64,000 nt of DNA, taken from positions 434,001 through 498,000 of the forward strand of contig CAVUKZ010000012.1 in the NCBI GenBank assembly GCA_963742205.1, in the 5' to 3' direction. Both the position numbers and the translations under genes were made by a program. Numbering within the stretch: position 1 is the stretch's first letter; each line of letters opens with the position of its first letter. Shown here one piece after another: positions 1 to 9,054 of this stretch. The notes under the pieces are model-generated. The model was not told the origin of the DNA and made no database searches. It saw only the letters and a program-made list of their open reading frames with translations. The DNA is from WHSW01 sp963742205. Its GTDB lineage: Bacteria; Actinomycetota; Thermoleophilia; Solirubrobacterales; 70-9.

Positions 1-2028
1 CGTCGGGACCTTCGGCGAGGTAGACGATGTCGCCGTAGGGACCATCGGTCGAGCCGTCGGACGGTTCGAAGTTGAAGCTGTCGACCACGTTGCCGGTGTC
101 GTCGAGCTTGATCCCGCGGATCCAGTTCTGCGTGTAGTCGGCGTAGAAGTACGCGCCCCGATAGCGAGCCGGGAACTCGGTCCCGTGGTAGACGAAGCCG
201 CCGGTGATCGCGGCGTCGCGGTCGTTGTGCGGATAGGAGAACACGGGACTCGTGCACGGTGAGGAGCAGTTGCCCTCGCTGTCCGGCCACCCGTAGTTCG
301 CACCCGGCACGCCGATGTCGATCTCCTCGCGGGCAGTCGACGGATCGTTGCCGCCGACGTCGGCGATGTAGTAGCGGCCGGTGGGCGCGTCGTAGTACGC
401 GCGGTAGGGGTTCCGCAGGCCGCTGGCCCACACGCTGTCCCAGTTCGGCCCGACCCCGTCGAAGAACGGGTCGTCCGTGGGCACGGTCCCGTCCGGGTTG
501 ATCCGGTGGACCTTCCCCCGCGGGCTCGTCAGGTCCTGAGAGTTATCCGGGTCGAAATGCTCCCCGGTCGTGAACAGCAGCGTGCCGTCGTTGGCGAAGT
601 TGAGCGAGCCCCCGTGGTGTTCGGCGTTGGCGTTCTGGGGGTCCTCGTAGAGGATGTCCTCGCTCCCCGACACGGTTCCGGTGAGGCTGGCGTTGGCGGT
701 GAACCGCGACACCCGGTCGTGATTTGGCGTGCCGGCGGTGTAGAAGACGTAGAAGAAGTGGTTGGTCTCGAAGTCGGGGTCGAGCACGATGTCGTAGAGG
801 CCCTGCTGGACGCCCGCCTCGCCGACGTTCGTGAGTTGCAGGAACGGGTTCGGGTCCGGCGTCGTGTACGGGGGCGACAGGACGTCGATCCGCCCGGCGA
901 GCTCACCGACGAGCATCCTTCCGTCGGGCAGGAACTCGAGCGTGGTCGGCAGGTCGAAGCCGGTCGCGAGCACCTCGTTTTGGAAATGGTCGGTGTTCGC
1001 GACGTTGACCGCCACGGGCCCCGACGTGGTGAGGTTGCCCGGCCTCGTCGCGGGCCCTGGCGCGGAGGATGTGGGCGCCGTTCGCGATCTTGCGCGTGTC
1101 CCAGCTCAGCCCATAGGGAGGGTCGGTGTCCACGGCTCCCGTGCGGCGACCGTCGACCAGGAACGAGACCGACGCGACGCCGGTGTCGTCGCTTGCGTCG
1201 GCAGTCACCGGGACGATCTCGCTCACCGTGTCGTTGGCGTCCGGCGAGGTCACCGAGACGGTGGGCGGCGTGGTGTCGGCCAGGCCGGCGGACTTGAAGG
1301 CGACCGCGTGCATGACCCAGGCGGATCCGTCCTGGGTTGCCGTGGCGCTGTAAGCCCCCGCCGAGCTCACGACCCGATCCGCGGTTCGGTTGCCGGACTT
1401 CGTGCTCCGGGTCCTGAAGCCGGCGCCGACGTCGGTGACCGCGCTCGGTCGAGGACCCGGCGCCAAAGATCAGATCGCCCGGGGTCGTGGTGGTCGCGGA
1501 GCCGCTGTCCATCGCGGCGCCGGAGCCGGTCGCCGTCGAGGAGGCGTCCAGCGGGCTCGCGGGGTCGATCCCCGAGTACTCGTGAACGTAGACGTCGGCG
1601 AAGGAGGTGATCGAGTCGTTGAAGCTCGCCTGCACGGTGGTCGCACCGCCGGCGACGTTCGCGGCGTAGAAGACCTGCGAGCTCCAGGTGTCGTTGTTCC
1701 AAGTCGCGGCGGCTGTCGACGCCGTCTCGAGCGGCAGGCTGACCGCGGGGGCGGCGCTGGCGTACGAGTTGCCGGCGCTGTCGCTGACGGTCACCGGCGA
1801 GTCGTTGTCCCAGACCACGTAGACGACGACCAGGTTGCCTGCGGTGGTCGGCTTCGCGAAGGGGAGGTGGGCGACGCTGCCGGAGGTGATCTCCTGGGCG
1901 CGGGTCTGCACGTTGGCCGGTACGGCCGCGCTGGCCGACGAGGAGACCGCGAGCGTTGCGGCGATTGCGAGCGACACCGCGACAGCGGCTCGAATGCTTC
2001 GGCGCGCGAGCTCAGATTGCATGCCCAA
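1..2028 (-). CDS. Secreted PQQ-type sugar (glucose/sorbosone) dehydrogenase, partial, frameshifted
   Basis: Enters from the right and runs off the left window edge, so the C-terminus is missing. The N-terminus is a clear signal peptide (hydrophobic stretch ending ASA, residues about 12-34). It is followed by about 180 residues of beta-rich sequence, an Ig-like domain beginning TTPPTVSVTSP, and then a six-bladed beta-propeller of the glucose/sorbosone dehydrogenase type (LEFLPDGRMLVGE, EHHGGSLNFANDG, GKVHRINPDGT, SGLRNPYRAYYD). The family oxidises aldoses with PQQ outside the membrane. As sequenced the frame breaks twice, near 1441 and near 1038; both are repaired by removing one base, and the protein reads continuously across the three frames. 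The product class is well supported; the exact sugar is unknown. Confidence 0.82.
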
Positions 2029-2089
2029 TTACAACGACCCTCGGTGCTTACCCCTTTTGTCGGCGCCGCGGCCGCGCAGCTTGATCGTT

Positions 2090-2304
2090 TGAGGCCGATC
2101 GCATCGAGCCACGCATTCGAACTCACCAGCAGCGGCGAGGCGGTGGTGCGTACCCCGGCGAGCTATCGGGCGGGCTCGTCCCACGCGGTGACCATCGACG
2201 ACGCCCGGCCGCTGGCGATGCGTGCGGACCGCCGCGGCCGGCTCGTGATCGAGTCCCCGCTCGGGCCCGAGGGCAGGACGGTCGAGGTCTCGATCGGCCG
2301 CTGA
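2090..2304 (+). pseudogene. Possible C-terminal fragment of a secreted esterase-like protein
   Basis: About 65 codons that end in a stop at 2304 and read like the terminal beta-sandwich found after the catalytic domain of putative secreted esterases: a VVRTPASYRAG segment, then an RADRRGRLVIESPLGP segment. The frame stays open upstream but turns into the antisense of the sugar dehydrogenase, and no catalytic domain is visible. It overlaps the 3' end of the small membrane gene on the other strand. It may be the remnant of a deleted gene. The resemblance is by eye only. Confidence 0.35.
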
Positions 2305-2531
2305 CCGCGGCGCCGAAGGCGGGCGATCAATTTGATCGGCGCGATGACGACACCGACCAGCAGGCCGGCGACGAGTCCGATCGCGACCAGCGGGAGCGTG
2401 GCCACGATGGTGAGGATGAGGATCGGGAGCACGAGCGGGAAGAGCGCGAAGGTGAGCACGCCACCCGCTGTGCCGACCCCCAGGACGCCGCTCATGACCT
2501 CGGCCGTCGGCTCGTCCAGTTTCTTGAACAT
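2163..2531 (-). CDS. Small membrane protein of unknown function
   Basis: 122 residues. The N-terminal 20 residues are polar (MFKKLDEPTAEV), followed by two strongly hydrophobic segments at about 20-45 and 47-65, then a basic stretch (LIARLRRRGQR) that would face the cytoplasm. The last 45 residues are low in hydrophobicity and may be read-through, because a different coding pattern is visible on the opposite strand there. A purine-rich AAAGGAG stretch lies just upstream of the ATG. No family is recognised. It follows the D-serine dehydratase-like gene by 67 bases on the same strand. Confidence 0.5.
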   Translation of the reverse strand: MFKKLDEPTAEVMSGVLGVGTAGGVLTFALFPLVLPILILTIVATLPLVAIGLVAGLLVGVVIAPIKLIARLRRRGQRPIETSTVLPSGPSGDSITSRPRRSARIASGRASSMVTAWDEPAR

Positions 2532-2598
2532 GTCGCTCCTTTCGTCCGTTCACCCATATGACGAGGGAGCGTCCGCGGTTGTGACAGCGCGGCGCGCG

Positions 2599-3696
2599 TT
2601 ACCGGACGGCGCCCCGGGCGATCACCGGTAGCTCGGCTTCGACGATCCCGGCCCGCGCCGCGTACAGGACGTCGTGGAGGTTGACGCAGGTGCACGCGTG
2701 GTTTGGGATCAGCTCGAGGCGCTCGCCGACCGCGGGCGCCTCCGCGCCCGCCGCCACCGTGCCGTGCCCGTGCTCCTCGCTGAGCGCCTCGATTCCGAGG
2801 CCCGAGCGGCCCACAACCTCGGCGTGCCCGCTCGCCCCGGGGGGCGGCCCGGCCTCACTGAGCGTCTTCGAGCCGGCGTCCACGATGAACCGCCCCGGGA
2901 CCGCGGTCGACACCACGGTCGCGTGAACCCGCAGGGCGCAGTCGTCGAGGGCGAACTCCCCGCGACCCTCCATGCGGTCGAGGAAGGCGTAGTTGCCGGG
3001 GCGAACCTCGGTCATCGGTGTCTCGTGGGAGCGAAAGAGCGTCGCGGTAGACCCGCCCGAGATCCGCGCGCCGTCGAGGCCGGCCCGCGCGAACAGGTCC
3101 CGCGCCCGCTCGAGGGCCGCACCGACCTCGAACATCCCCGACGCGATGCGCTCCTCGTCGTAGCGCAGGTGGCCCGGGTAGCACGAGAGCCCGGCGACCC
3201 GCAAACCGCCACCGAACGCCTCGATCCGCCGCCCGACCTCCACCGCGCCCTCGGGATCGAGCCCGGTGCGCCGCAGGCCGACGTCGAGCTCGATCAGGGC
3301 CTGGGCCTCGGTCCCGCGCGACCGCATGGCCGCCGCGATCGGCTCCGCCGCCGCGGCCGAGTCGAGCGCGATCGTCAGCGGCACCGCGCCGGCTACCTCG
3401 GCCAGCCGGGCGACCTTTTCGGCCCCGACGGCCGGATAGTGGAGCACGAGCGGCGCGCCGAGGGCCGCCGCGAAGATCTCGGCCTCGCGCGACTTCGCTG
3501 TCGTCAGGCCGGCGGCACCGCGCTCGAGCTGCAACGCCCCGATCTCGCGCGTCTTGTGGGTCTTCGCGTGCGGATAGAGGTCCAGCCCATGAGCGCTCGT
3601 GTACTCGGCGGCCCGGGTCAGGTTGCGATCGAGCCGGTCGAGGTCGACGACCAGAGCCGGAGTCTCGAGCTCGGCGACCGGTCGGCCGTCGATCAC
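2599..3696 (-). CDS. D-serine dehydratase / D-threonine aldolase-like PLP enzyme (fold III)
   Basis: 365 residues, alanine-racemase-type TIM barrel followed by a beta domain. The PLP-lysine motif PHAKTHKT lies at residues 42-49 (Lys45), and a C-terminal metal motif PNHACTC has His333 and Cys335. The His-x-Cys pair is the one used for zinc in the DSD1-type D-serine dehydratases, whereas D-threonine aldolases usually have His-x-Asp, so D-serine dehydratase is the better guess. GTG start; it overlaps the preceding RidA gene by four bases (GTGA), implying translational coupling. RidA proteins remove the 2-aminoacrylate made by serine dehydratases, which supports the call. Other D-amino acids or D-threonine remain possible. 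Confidence 0.8.
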   Translation of the reverse strand: MIDGRPVAELETPALVVDLDRLDRNLTRAAEYTSAHGLDLYPHAKTHKTREIGALQLERGAAGLTTAKSREAEIFAAALGAPLVLHYPAVGAEKVARLAEVAGAVPLTIALDSAAAAEPIAAAMRSRGTEAQALIELDVGLRRTGLDPEGAVEVGRRIEAFGGGLRVAGLSCYPGHLRYDEERIASGMFEVGAALERARDLFARAGLDGARISGGSTATLFRSHETPMTEVRPGNYAFLDRMEGRGEFALDDCALRVHATVVSTAVPGRFIVDAGSKTLSEAGPPPGASGHAEVVGRSGLGIEALSEEHGHGTVAAGAEAPAVGERLELIPNHACTCVNLHDVLYAARAGIVEAELPVIARGAVR

Positions 3697-4064
3697 GCCG
3701 TCCGGTCGAGCACCGCGACGCAGTCGATCTCGACCTTGATCTGTGGCAGGTGGGCCCCAACCGTCGTCCGCGCCGGGAGCGGCTCCTCGAAGAAGCTGGA
3801 GTAGACGTCGTTCATCGCCGCGAAGTCGTCGAGGTCGGCGAGGAAGACGCCGCAGCGCACGACGTCGGCGTAGCTCGCGCCGGCCGCGGCGAGGACGGCG
3901 CCCAGGTTCTCCATCACCAGCCGCGTCTCCTCCTCGATCGTCCCCGTGACGACCGCACCGTCGCGGAGCGGCCCCTGCCCGGAGACGTAGAGGAACCTGC
4001 CCTCGGCGATCACCCCGGGTGAGTAGGCGCCCGCCGGCGTCGTGCCTTCGACCGCGCGCTTCAC
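3693..4064 (-). CDS. RidA family enamine/imine deaminase
   Basis: 123 residues from the GTG at 4064; an upstream ATG at 4106 lies inside the preceding gene and is less likely. The typical RidA core is visible: GAYSPGVIAEGRFLYVSGQGP near the N-terminus, a central NLGAVLAAAGASYADVVR helix, and PARTTVGA carrying the conserved arginine that binds the substrate carboxylate. The family hydrolyses reactive enamine/imine intermediates such as 2-aminoacrylate in the cytoplasm. It sits between an SDR gene (4 bases away) and the PLP enzyme, whose dehydratase reaction would make exactly this intermediate. Confidence 0.85.
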   Translation of the reverse strand: MKRAVEGTTPAGAYSPGVIAEGRFLYVSGQGPLRDGAVVTGTIEEETRLVMENLGAVLAAAGASYADVVRCGVFLADLDDFAAMNDVYSSFFEEPLPARTTVGAHLPQIKVEIDCVAVLDRTA

Positions 4065-4068
4065 CGGT

Positions 4069-4830
4069 TCACATTCCGAGCAGCTCGCCGCCGTCCACGA
4101 CGACATCTTCCAGCATCACGTGCTCGCTTCCCGGCCCGAGCAGGAAGCTGACGACGGCGGCGACGTCCGCGGGTCGCGCGACGCGTCCGTGGGGGATGCG
4201 CGGCCGCATGGCGTCGATGGATCCTTCGGCGAGGTCGTCGACCGAGCTGTGATCGGCGGCGAGCGTTCGCATCATCGGCGTATCGGTGGGGCCGGGGGAG
4301 ACCGTGTTGACGCGGACGCCCAGCGGGCCCACCTCCATCCCGAGCACCCGCAGCGCCTGGCGCATGCCGGCCTTCGAGCCGCAGTACGAGGCCTGGCGCA
4401 TGCGCGGCATTCGGGCCGCGATCGAGGCCACCCCGACGATCGCGCCACGGCCGCGTTCGGCCATCAGGCGCGCGTAGGCCTGGGCGACGAAGAAGACGCC
4501 CTGCGTGTTCACGCCCAGGATCCGCCCGAACTCCTCGCGCTCGACCTCCAGCGCCGGCGCCGGGGCGAAGATCCCGGCGGCGATCGCCACGCGCTCGGCC
4601 TCGGAGGTCGCCTCGGCCAGCCCGTCGACCTGCGCTCCGTCGGTGATGTCGACCTCGTACGGCTCGGCGCCGAGCTCGGCGGCAAGCCTCTGCACGCCGT
4701 CGAGCCTGATGTCGGCGAGCACCAGCCGCTCGGTCCATGGCTCCCGGGCGAGTCGACGCGCGATCCCCTCGCCGATTCCCTGGGCCGCTCCGACGACGAC
4801 CGTGGTTCCGGCGGTGTCCGGCGAGTTCAT
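4069..4830 (-). CDS. SDR oxidoreductase (EntA-like)
   Basis: 253 residues, classical NAD(P)-dependent short-chain dehydrogenase. The Rossmann motif GAAQGIGEG lies near the N-terminus, the acidic residue after the second strand (LADIRLDG) suggests NAD preference, and the catalytic Ser-Tyr-Lys is seen in GVASIAAR and SYCGSK. The substrate loop SPGPTDTPMM and C-terminal VVVDGG are typical. It is the first gene of the minus-strand unit leading to RidA and the D-serine dehydratase-like enzyme. The start codon almost touches the divergent amidohydrolase unit, so the promoters overlap. Substrate unknown. Confidence 0.85.
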   Translation of the reverse strand: MNSPDTAGTTVVVGAAQGIGEGIARRLAREPWTERLVLADIRLDGVQRLAAELGAEPYEVDITDGAQVDGLAEATSEAERVAIAAGIFAPAPALEVEREEFGRILGVNTQGVFFVAQAYARLMAERGRGAIVGVASIAARMPRMRQASYCGSKAGMRQALRVLGMEVGPLGVRVNTVSPGPTDTPMMRTLAADHSSVDDLAEGSIDAMRPRIPHGRVARPADVAAVVSFLLGPGSEHVMLEDVVVDGGELLGM

Positions 4831-4885
4831 GTATAAGAACTACGGTCTGTCATTGCGAACCGACGATAACAGTGACATCGCCCGC
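4831..4885. promoter_or_regulatory. Divergent promoter region, SDR/amidohydrolase
   Basis: Short, relatively AT-rich intergenic stretch (GTATAAGAACTA, then GACGATAACAGTG) between two divergent units in an otherwise about 70% GC sequence. It must hold both promoters. No clear -35/-10 pair or strong palindrome is seen. The nearby IclR regulator at the end of the plus-strand unit is the natural candidate to act here. Confidence 0.4.
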
Positions 4886-5989
4886 TTGCCGCTCACCGAG
4901 TACGCGCCGGTGAGCAAGCTCCGGCTCGAGCGCACCCGGGTCGAGCGGCCGCGCTTCGCGGTGATCGACTTCCACACCCACCTCGGGCGCTGGCTGGACC
5001 CGAGCGCGGACTGGATGGCGAGCGATCTGGCCGGCCGGCGCCACGATCGCTGGGCGGTCGGCGCCGAGGCCTACCTCGAGCTCTGTGACCGCCACTCGAT
5101 CGAGACCTCGATCAACCTCGACGGCGGCTGGGACGCGGAGCTCGAGGCGAACCTCGACCGCCTCGACCGCGCTCACCCGGGCCGCTTCGTCACGTTCTGC
5201 CAGCTCGACTGGGCCCGCGCGGCCGCCGGCGACGGGTTCGGCGACGAGCTGGCCGAGTCGCTGCGGCGTTCGGCCGCCGCCGGAGCGCGCGGGTTGAAGG
5301 TCTGGAAGACGCTCGGGCTCGGCTTTCGCGATGCGGCGGGCGACCTGCTGCTCCCCGACGACGAGCGCGCCGCGCCCGTGTTCGCGGCGGCCGGCGAGCT
5401 GGGGCTGCCGGTGCTCATCCACACGGCCGATCCGCCCGCGTTCTTCGATCCGGTCGACCGCCACAACGAGCGGCTCGAGGAGCTGCTGGCCCACCCCGAG
5501 TGGTCGTTCGCCGGTTCTGAGTTCCCCTCGCACCGGCGGTTGATGGAGTCGTTCGAGGCGCTGGTGGCGGCCCATCCGCGAACGACCTTCGTCGGCGCCC
5601 ACCTTGCGGGCAACGCCGAGGACCTCGCCTGGCTCGGGTCGCTGCTCGACCGGCTGCCGAACCTCTGCGTCGACATCTCGGCCAGGATCTCCGACCTCGG
5701 CCGCCAGCCGCGGACGGCGCGCCGATTCATCGAGCGCCATCGCGATCGCGTCCTCTTCGGCTCGGACCTCGTGCCGCCGACGGACGGTGGGCACGAGCGG
5801 ATCTTCCGCTTCCTCGAGTCCTCAGACGAGGCGTACGAGTACGCGGGCGACGAGGTCCCCCCGCCGGCGGGGCGCTGGACGATCTCGGCGCTCGGGCTCG
5901 CCGACGAGAGTCTCCGGGCGATCTACGCGGACAACGCCCGCCGCATCCTGGAACCGGGCGAGAGGAGCAGCGATGGCGAACAGGCTTGA
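4886..5989 (+). CDS. Amidohydrolase-2 family hydrolase/decarboxylase
   Basis: About 367 residues from the TTG at 4886 (an in-frame ATG at 4829 overlaps the divergent gene and is less likely; a GTG follows at about 4910). TIM-barrel metallo-hydrolase of the amidohydrolase-2 type (ACMSD / gamma-resorcylate decarboxylase relatives). The metal-binding IDFHTHLG motif is N-terminal, a second histidine is in LPVLIHTADPP, a third in FVGAHLAGN, and the catalytic aspartate in VLFGSDLVPP. The family hydrolyses or decarboxylates cyclic acids and lactones. It overlaps the next SDR gene by 17 bases and forms an operon with it and an IclR regulator. Substrate unknown. Confidence 0.82.
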   Translation: MPLTEYAPVSKLRLERTRVERPRFAVIDFHTHLGRWLDPSADWMASDLAGRRHDRWAVGAEAYLELCDRHSIETSINLDGGWDAELEANLDRLDRAHPGRFVTFCQLDWARAAAGDGFGDELAESLRRSAAAGARGLKVWKTLGLGFRDAAGDLLLPDDERAAPVFAAAGELGLPVLIHTADPPAFFDPVDRHNERLEELLAHPEWSFAGSEFPSHRRLMESFEALVAAHPRTTFVGAHLAGNAEDLAWLGSLLDRLPNLCVDISARISDLGRQPRTARRFIERHRDRVLFGSDLVPPTDGGHERIFRFLESSDEAYEYAGDEVPPPAGRWTISALGLADESLRAIYADNARRILEPGERSSDGEQA

Positions 5990-6791
5990 GGGCAAGGTCG
6001 CGGTGGTCACGGGCGGCGGCTCGGGCATCGGGCGCGCCGGGGCGACGGCGATGGCCGCCGAGGGCGCGCGGGTGGTGATCGCCGAACTCGACCCCGAGCG
6101 CGGCGCGCGGGTGGCGGCCTCGATCGCCGACGCGGGCGGGGAGGCCGTCGCCGAGGTCGTCGACGTCACCGACGCCGCCGCCGTCGAAGCGCTCACGACG
6201 AGCACGGTCGAGCGCTGGGGCTCCCTGGACGTCCTCCTCCATTGCGCCGTCGACGTGCCGTTCATCAACAACGAGGACGGCCGGCTGACCGAGCTCGACG
6301 ACGAGGTCTGGCGGCGGATGCTGGACCTGGTCCTCACCGGCACGTTCAACTGCGCGAAGCACGCCGGCCGCCGCATGATCGAGCAGCGCTCGGGCTCGAT
6401 CATCCTCACGGCGACGACCGACGCGCTGATCGGCTGCGCCGGGCTCGACGCCTACACCGCCGCCAAGGGCGGCGTCGTCGCGCTCACCCGGTCGTTCGCC
6501 GCGGGCATCGCTGCGGACGGCGTGCGCGTGAACGCGATCGCCCCCAGCTTCGTCTCCACCGAGCCCCAGCAAGCGTGGCTCGCCAACGAGGAGTCGGCGC
6601 GCGCCGTCGACGCCCTGCACCTGCTGCCGGTCCCGACCCCGGAGGAGATCGCTCCGCTGGTTGTGTTCCTGGCGAGCGACGAGGCCTCGCCGATGACCGG
6701 CGCCGTGATCCCGATCGACAGCGGCTACATGGCGTTCAAGGCCAACCTCGGGATCGTCGACGCCATGCGCGCGGAGGGCGAGGAAGCCTGA
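5973..6791 (+). CDS. SDR oxidoreductase with Thr in place of catalytic Ser
   Basis: 272 residues; ATG preceded by GAGGAG at 5962. Rossmann GGGSGIGRAG motif, cofactor acidic residue in VVIAELDPE, active-site Tyr-Lys in AYTAAKGG. At the position of the usual catalytic serine the sequence reads ILTATTDAL, so the hydroxyl is supplied by threonine or the activity differs. A C-terminal tail of about 20 residues extends past the usual family end. It lies between the amidohydrolase (17-base overlap) and the IclR gene, so it probably oxidises or reduces the substrate or product of the amidohydrolase. Confidence 0.83.
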   Translation: MANRLEGKVAVVTGGGSGIGRAGATAMAAEGARVVIAELDPERGARVAASIADAGGEAVAEVVDVTDAAAVEALTTSTVERWGSLDVLLHCAVDVPFINNEDGRLTELDDEVWRRMLDLVLTGTFNCAKHAGRRMIEQRSGSIILTATTDALIGCAGLDAYTAAKGGVVALTRSFAAGIAADGVRVNAIAPSFVSTEPQQAWLANEESARAVDALHLLPVPTPEEIAPLVVFLASDEASPMTGAVIPIDSGYMAFKANLGIVDAMRAEGEEA

Positions 6792-6799
6792 CCGGCGGC

Positions 6800-7546
6800 G
6801 TGGTCAAGTCGGCCGACCGGGTGATGGCGGTGCTCGATCTGGTCGCCGAGCGGGGGCCCCTGCCGTTCTCCGAGATCGCCGCTGCGCTGGCCCTCCCCAA
6901 GAGCTCCGCCCATTCGCTGCTGCGCACGATGGAGGGCCGTGGGTACGTCGCCCTCGACGCGGACCGCCGCTACTCGCTCGGCAGTCGCATGTGGGAGCTC
7001 GCCCAGGCCGTCCCGCAGGTCGAGGACCTGCGGACGTTGCTGAAGCCGCTGATGGACGAGGCCGTCCAGCGGACCGGTGAGACCGTTCAGCTGGCGACCC
7101 TCGACGGGGTGTCGGCCGTGTACCTCGCCCTGTCGGAGTCGCCGCATCCGGTGAAGCTGACCTCGCGCGCCGGCGTCCGCCTGCCCGCCCACACGAGCGC
7201 GATCGGCAAGGCGCTGCTCGCCGACCTCGAGCCCGCCGAGGCCGCGAGGAGGTTCAAGGGCGCGCGCCTCGCCCGGCGGACCGAGCACACGATCGCCTCG
7301 GTCCCGGCGTTGCTCGCCGAGCTCGAGCGAACGCGTGAACGCGGTTACGCAGTGGACAACGAGGAGTTCGCGATCGGCCTGCGCTGCATCGGCGTCCCGA
7401 TCCGCGACGTCGACGGCCGGCCGGTTGCGGCGCTCTCGGCCTCGATGCCGAGCCCCCGCTACAGCCGTTCGGCGGCCGCCAACGCGCGGGCCGCGCTGGC
7501 TGAGGCGCAGGCCGCGGCGGCGGCGGCCCTCGGGCACTGGCGCTAG
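6800..7546 (+). CDS. IclR family transcriptional regulator
   Basis: About 248 residues from the GTG at 6800. The N-terminal winged helix-turn-helix includes PFSEIAAALALPKSSAHSLLR and a wing RGYVALDADRRYSLG. It is followed by an IclR effector-binding domain with HTSAIGKALLA and a VDNEEFAIGLRCIGVPI segment typical of the ligand pocket. It starts eight bases after the SDR gene, so it is co-transcribed with the amidohydrolase and SDR and probably controls them and the divergent RidA unit. The stop TAG lies in a CTAG that may also hold the stop of the convergent kinase gene. Confidence 0.88.
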   Translation: MVKSADRVMAVLDLVAERGPLPFSEIAAALALPKSSAHSLLRTMEGRGYVALDADRRYSLGSRMWELAQAVPQVEDLRTLLKPLMDEAVQRTGETVQLATLDGVSAVYLALSESPHPVKLTSRAGVRLPAHTSAIGKALLADLEPAEAARRFKGARLARRTEHTIASVPALLAELERTRERGYAVDNEEFAIGLRCIGVPIRDVDGRPVAALSASMPSPRYSRSAAANARAALAEAQAAAAAALGHWR

Positions 7547-8963
7547 GGCAGCTCTTGCCGTCCTCGAGGTTGTGGCCCTGGAGCCACTCGGCGTGCGCGA
7601 TGCCGAGCTCGCCGACGGGCTCCTCGCCCTCGATCAGCTCCTGCAGCAGCGCGCCCCAGTCGTTCTCGGCGCGGACGGTGGAGGCGATCTGGAACAGCAG
7701 GCCCTCCATCCGCCGGAGCAGCAGCGCCTCGGGCGGCAGGGTCATGTGGCGCATCTGCTCGTAGGCCTCGCTCCCGCTGCCGTCTCGAAGCGACTCGCTA
7801 CCGCGCCACAGGTCCTCGGGCGCGAGCCGGCGCGGCTGGTCGCCGAGGAACCACCAGCCCGCGTCGCGCATGCCCTCGAGGATGACCTCGGCGTCCCACT
7901 CGACCGAGAGCCCGGGGAGGTAGCCGAGATCGCGCAGCGCCTCGAGCAGCCCCTGCGCGTCGGACGACCTGATCGCGGCGAACACGCGGCCCTCGCGGCG
8001 CAGGTACTCGCGCGGCAGGTCGCGGACCATCCCGAAGTCGAAGAACGCGACCAGGCCGTCGTCGCGCAGCAGGTAGTTGCCCGGGTGCGGGTCGCCGAGC
8101 GCGAGGTCGAGCTCGGCCGCGTTGCCGTAGAAGAAGCGGTAGACGATTTCGGCGAACCGGTCGCGGACCGGGTCGGGCTCCGTCGCGACCCGCTCGAACG
8201 CGATCCCGTCGACCCACTCGGTGACCAGCACCCGCCGGCGGCTGAGCGCGGTCTTCACCCGCGGGACCGAGATGAACGGGTGTCCGCGCCAGAAGCGCGC
8301 GATGCGCCGGTGGTTGGCGGCCTCGAGCTCGTAGTCGCACTCCTCGGTCACCCGCTGGGCGAGCTCGGCGAGCACGTCCTTGATGTCGAGCCCCGGCATC
8401 AAGCGGCGGAACACCGGCGTGAGCAGGCGCAGGTTGCGCATGTCGGACTCGACGGCCTCGGCGATCCCGGGGTATTGCACCTTGACCGCGAGCTCCTCGC
8501 CCTCGTGCGAGCGGGCGCGGTGGACCTGGCCGATGCTCGCGGCGGCGGCCGGCTCGGGGTCGATCTCGGCGAGCACGTTCTCGGGCGGCTCGCCCCACTC
8601 GCGCTCCAACACCTCGCGCGTCTGCTCCCACGAGACGGCCGGGACGTTGTCGCGAAGCGACGCGAGCCGCTGCTGGAGGTACTCGGCCTGGTCGGGGTCG
8701 AGGCCCGGGAACTCGACCGTCGACAGGACCTGCCCGGCCTTCATCGCCGCACCTCGCATGACCGAGAGCTGGTCGACCAGCGAGTCGATCGTCGCCACCA
8801 CTCGGTCGCCGCGCCGGCGCTGGCGCTCCTCGTCGGTGCCGCGCGCGTCGAGCCGGTCGCCCGCCCAGCGCGCGGCGCCGCCGGCGGCCACGCGCCCGAG
8901 CATCGCCGTCCGCGCGGCGCGGCCTCGAGTCGGCCCCTTGCCCTTCGATTCGTCGGGCGCCAT
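7543..8963 (-). CDS. ABC1/AarF/UbiB family atypical kinase
   Basis: About 470 residues. ABC1-kinase signatures are visible in order: the KAGQ motif (AAMKAGQVLS), the alanine-rich nucleotide loop AAAASIGQVHRA, the lysine in AVKVQYPG, EECDYELEA, the catalytic region LGDPHPGNYLL and the metal aspartate in FFDFGMVRDL. The family binds ATP/ADP and supports isoprenoid-quinone or lipid metabolism at the membrane. As sequenced the frame runs on to 7254 across the antisense of the IclR gene; one missing base near 7555 would put the stop at 7543-7545, where the two convergent genes would share a CTAG. The nearby NADH-dehydrogenase-like subunits fit a quinone context only loosely. Confidence 0.85.
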
Positions 8964-9054
8964 CGGAGTGACGGTAGCGCCGCACGCCGGCCGGGCGAGG
9001 GCGCACCGGCGACGCCTCGATAGCCTCAAACCATGGAGAGGCCGGCGGGAAGCC

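Noticed and set aside
7335..9023. Long plus-strand frame of 562 codons across the kinase gene
   Set aside because: Amino acid composition is Arg/Glu/His rich without any motif; it is the complement of a well-supported ABC1 kinase.
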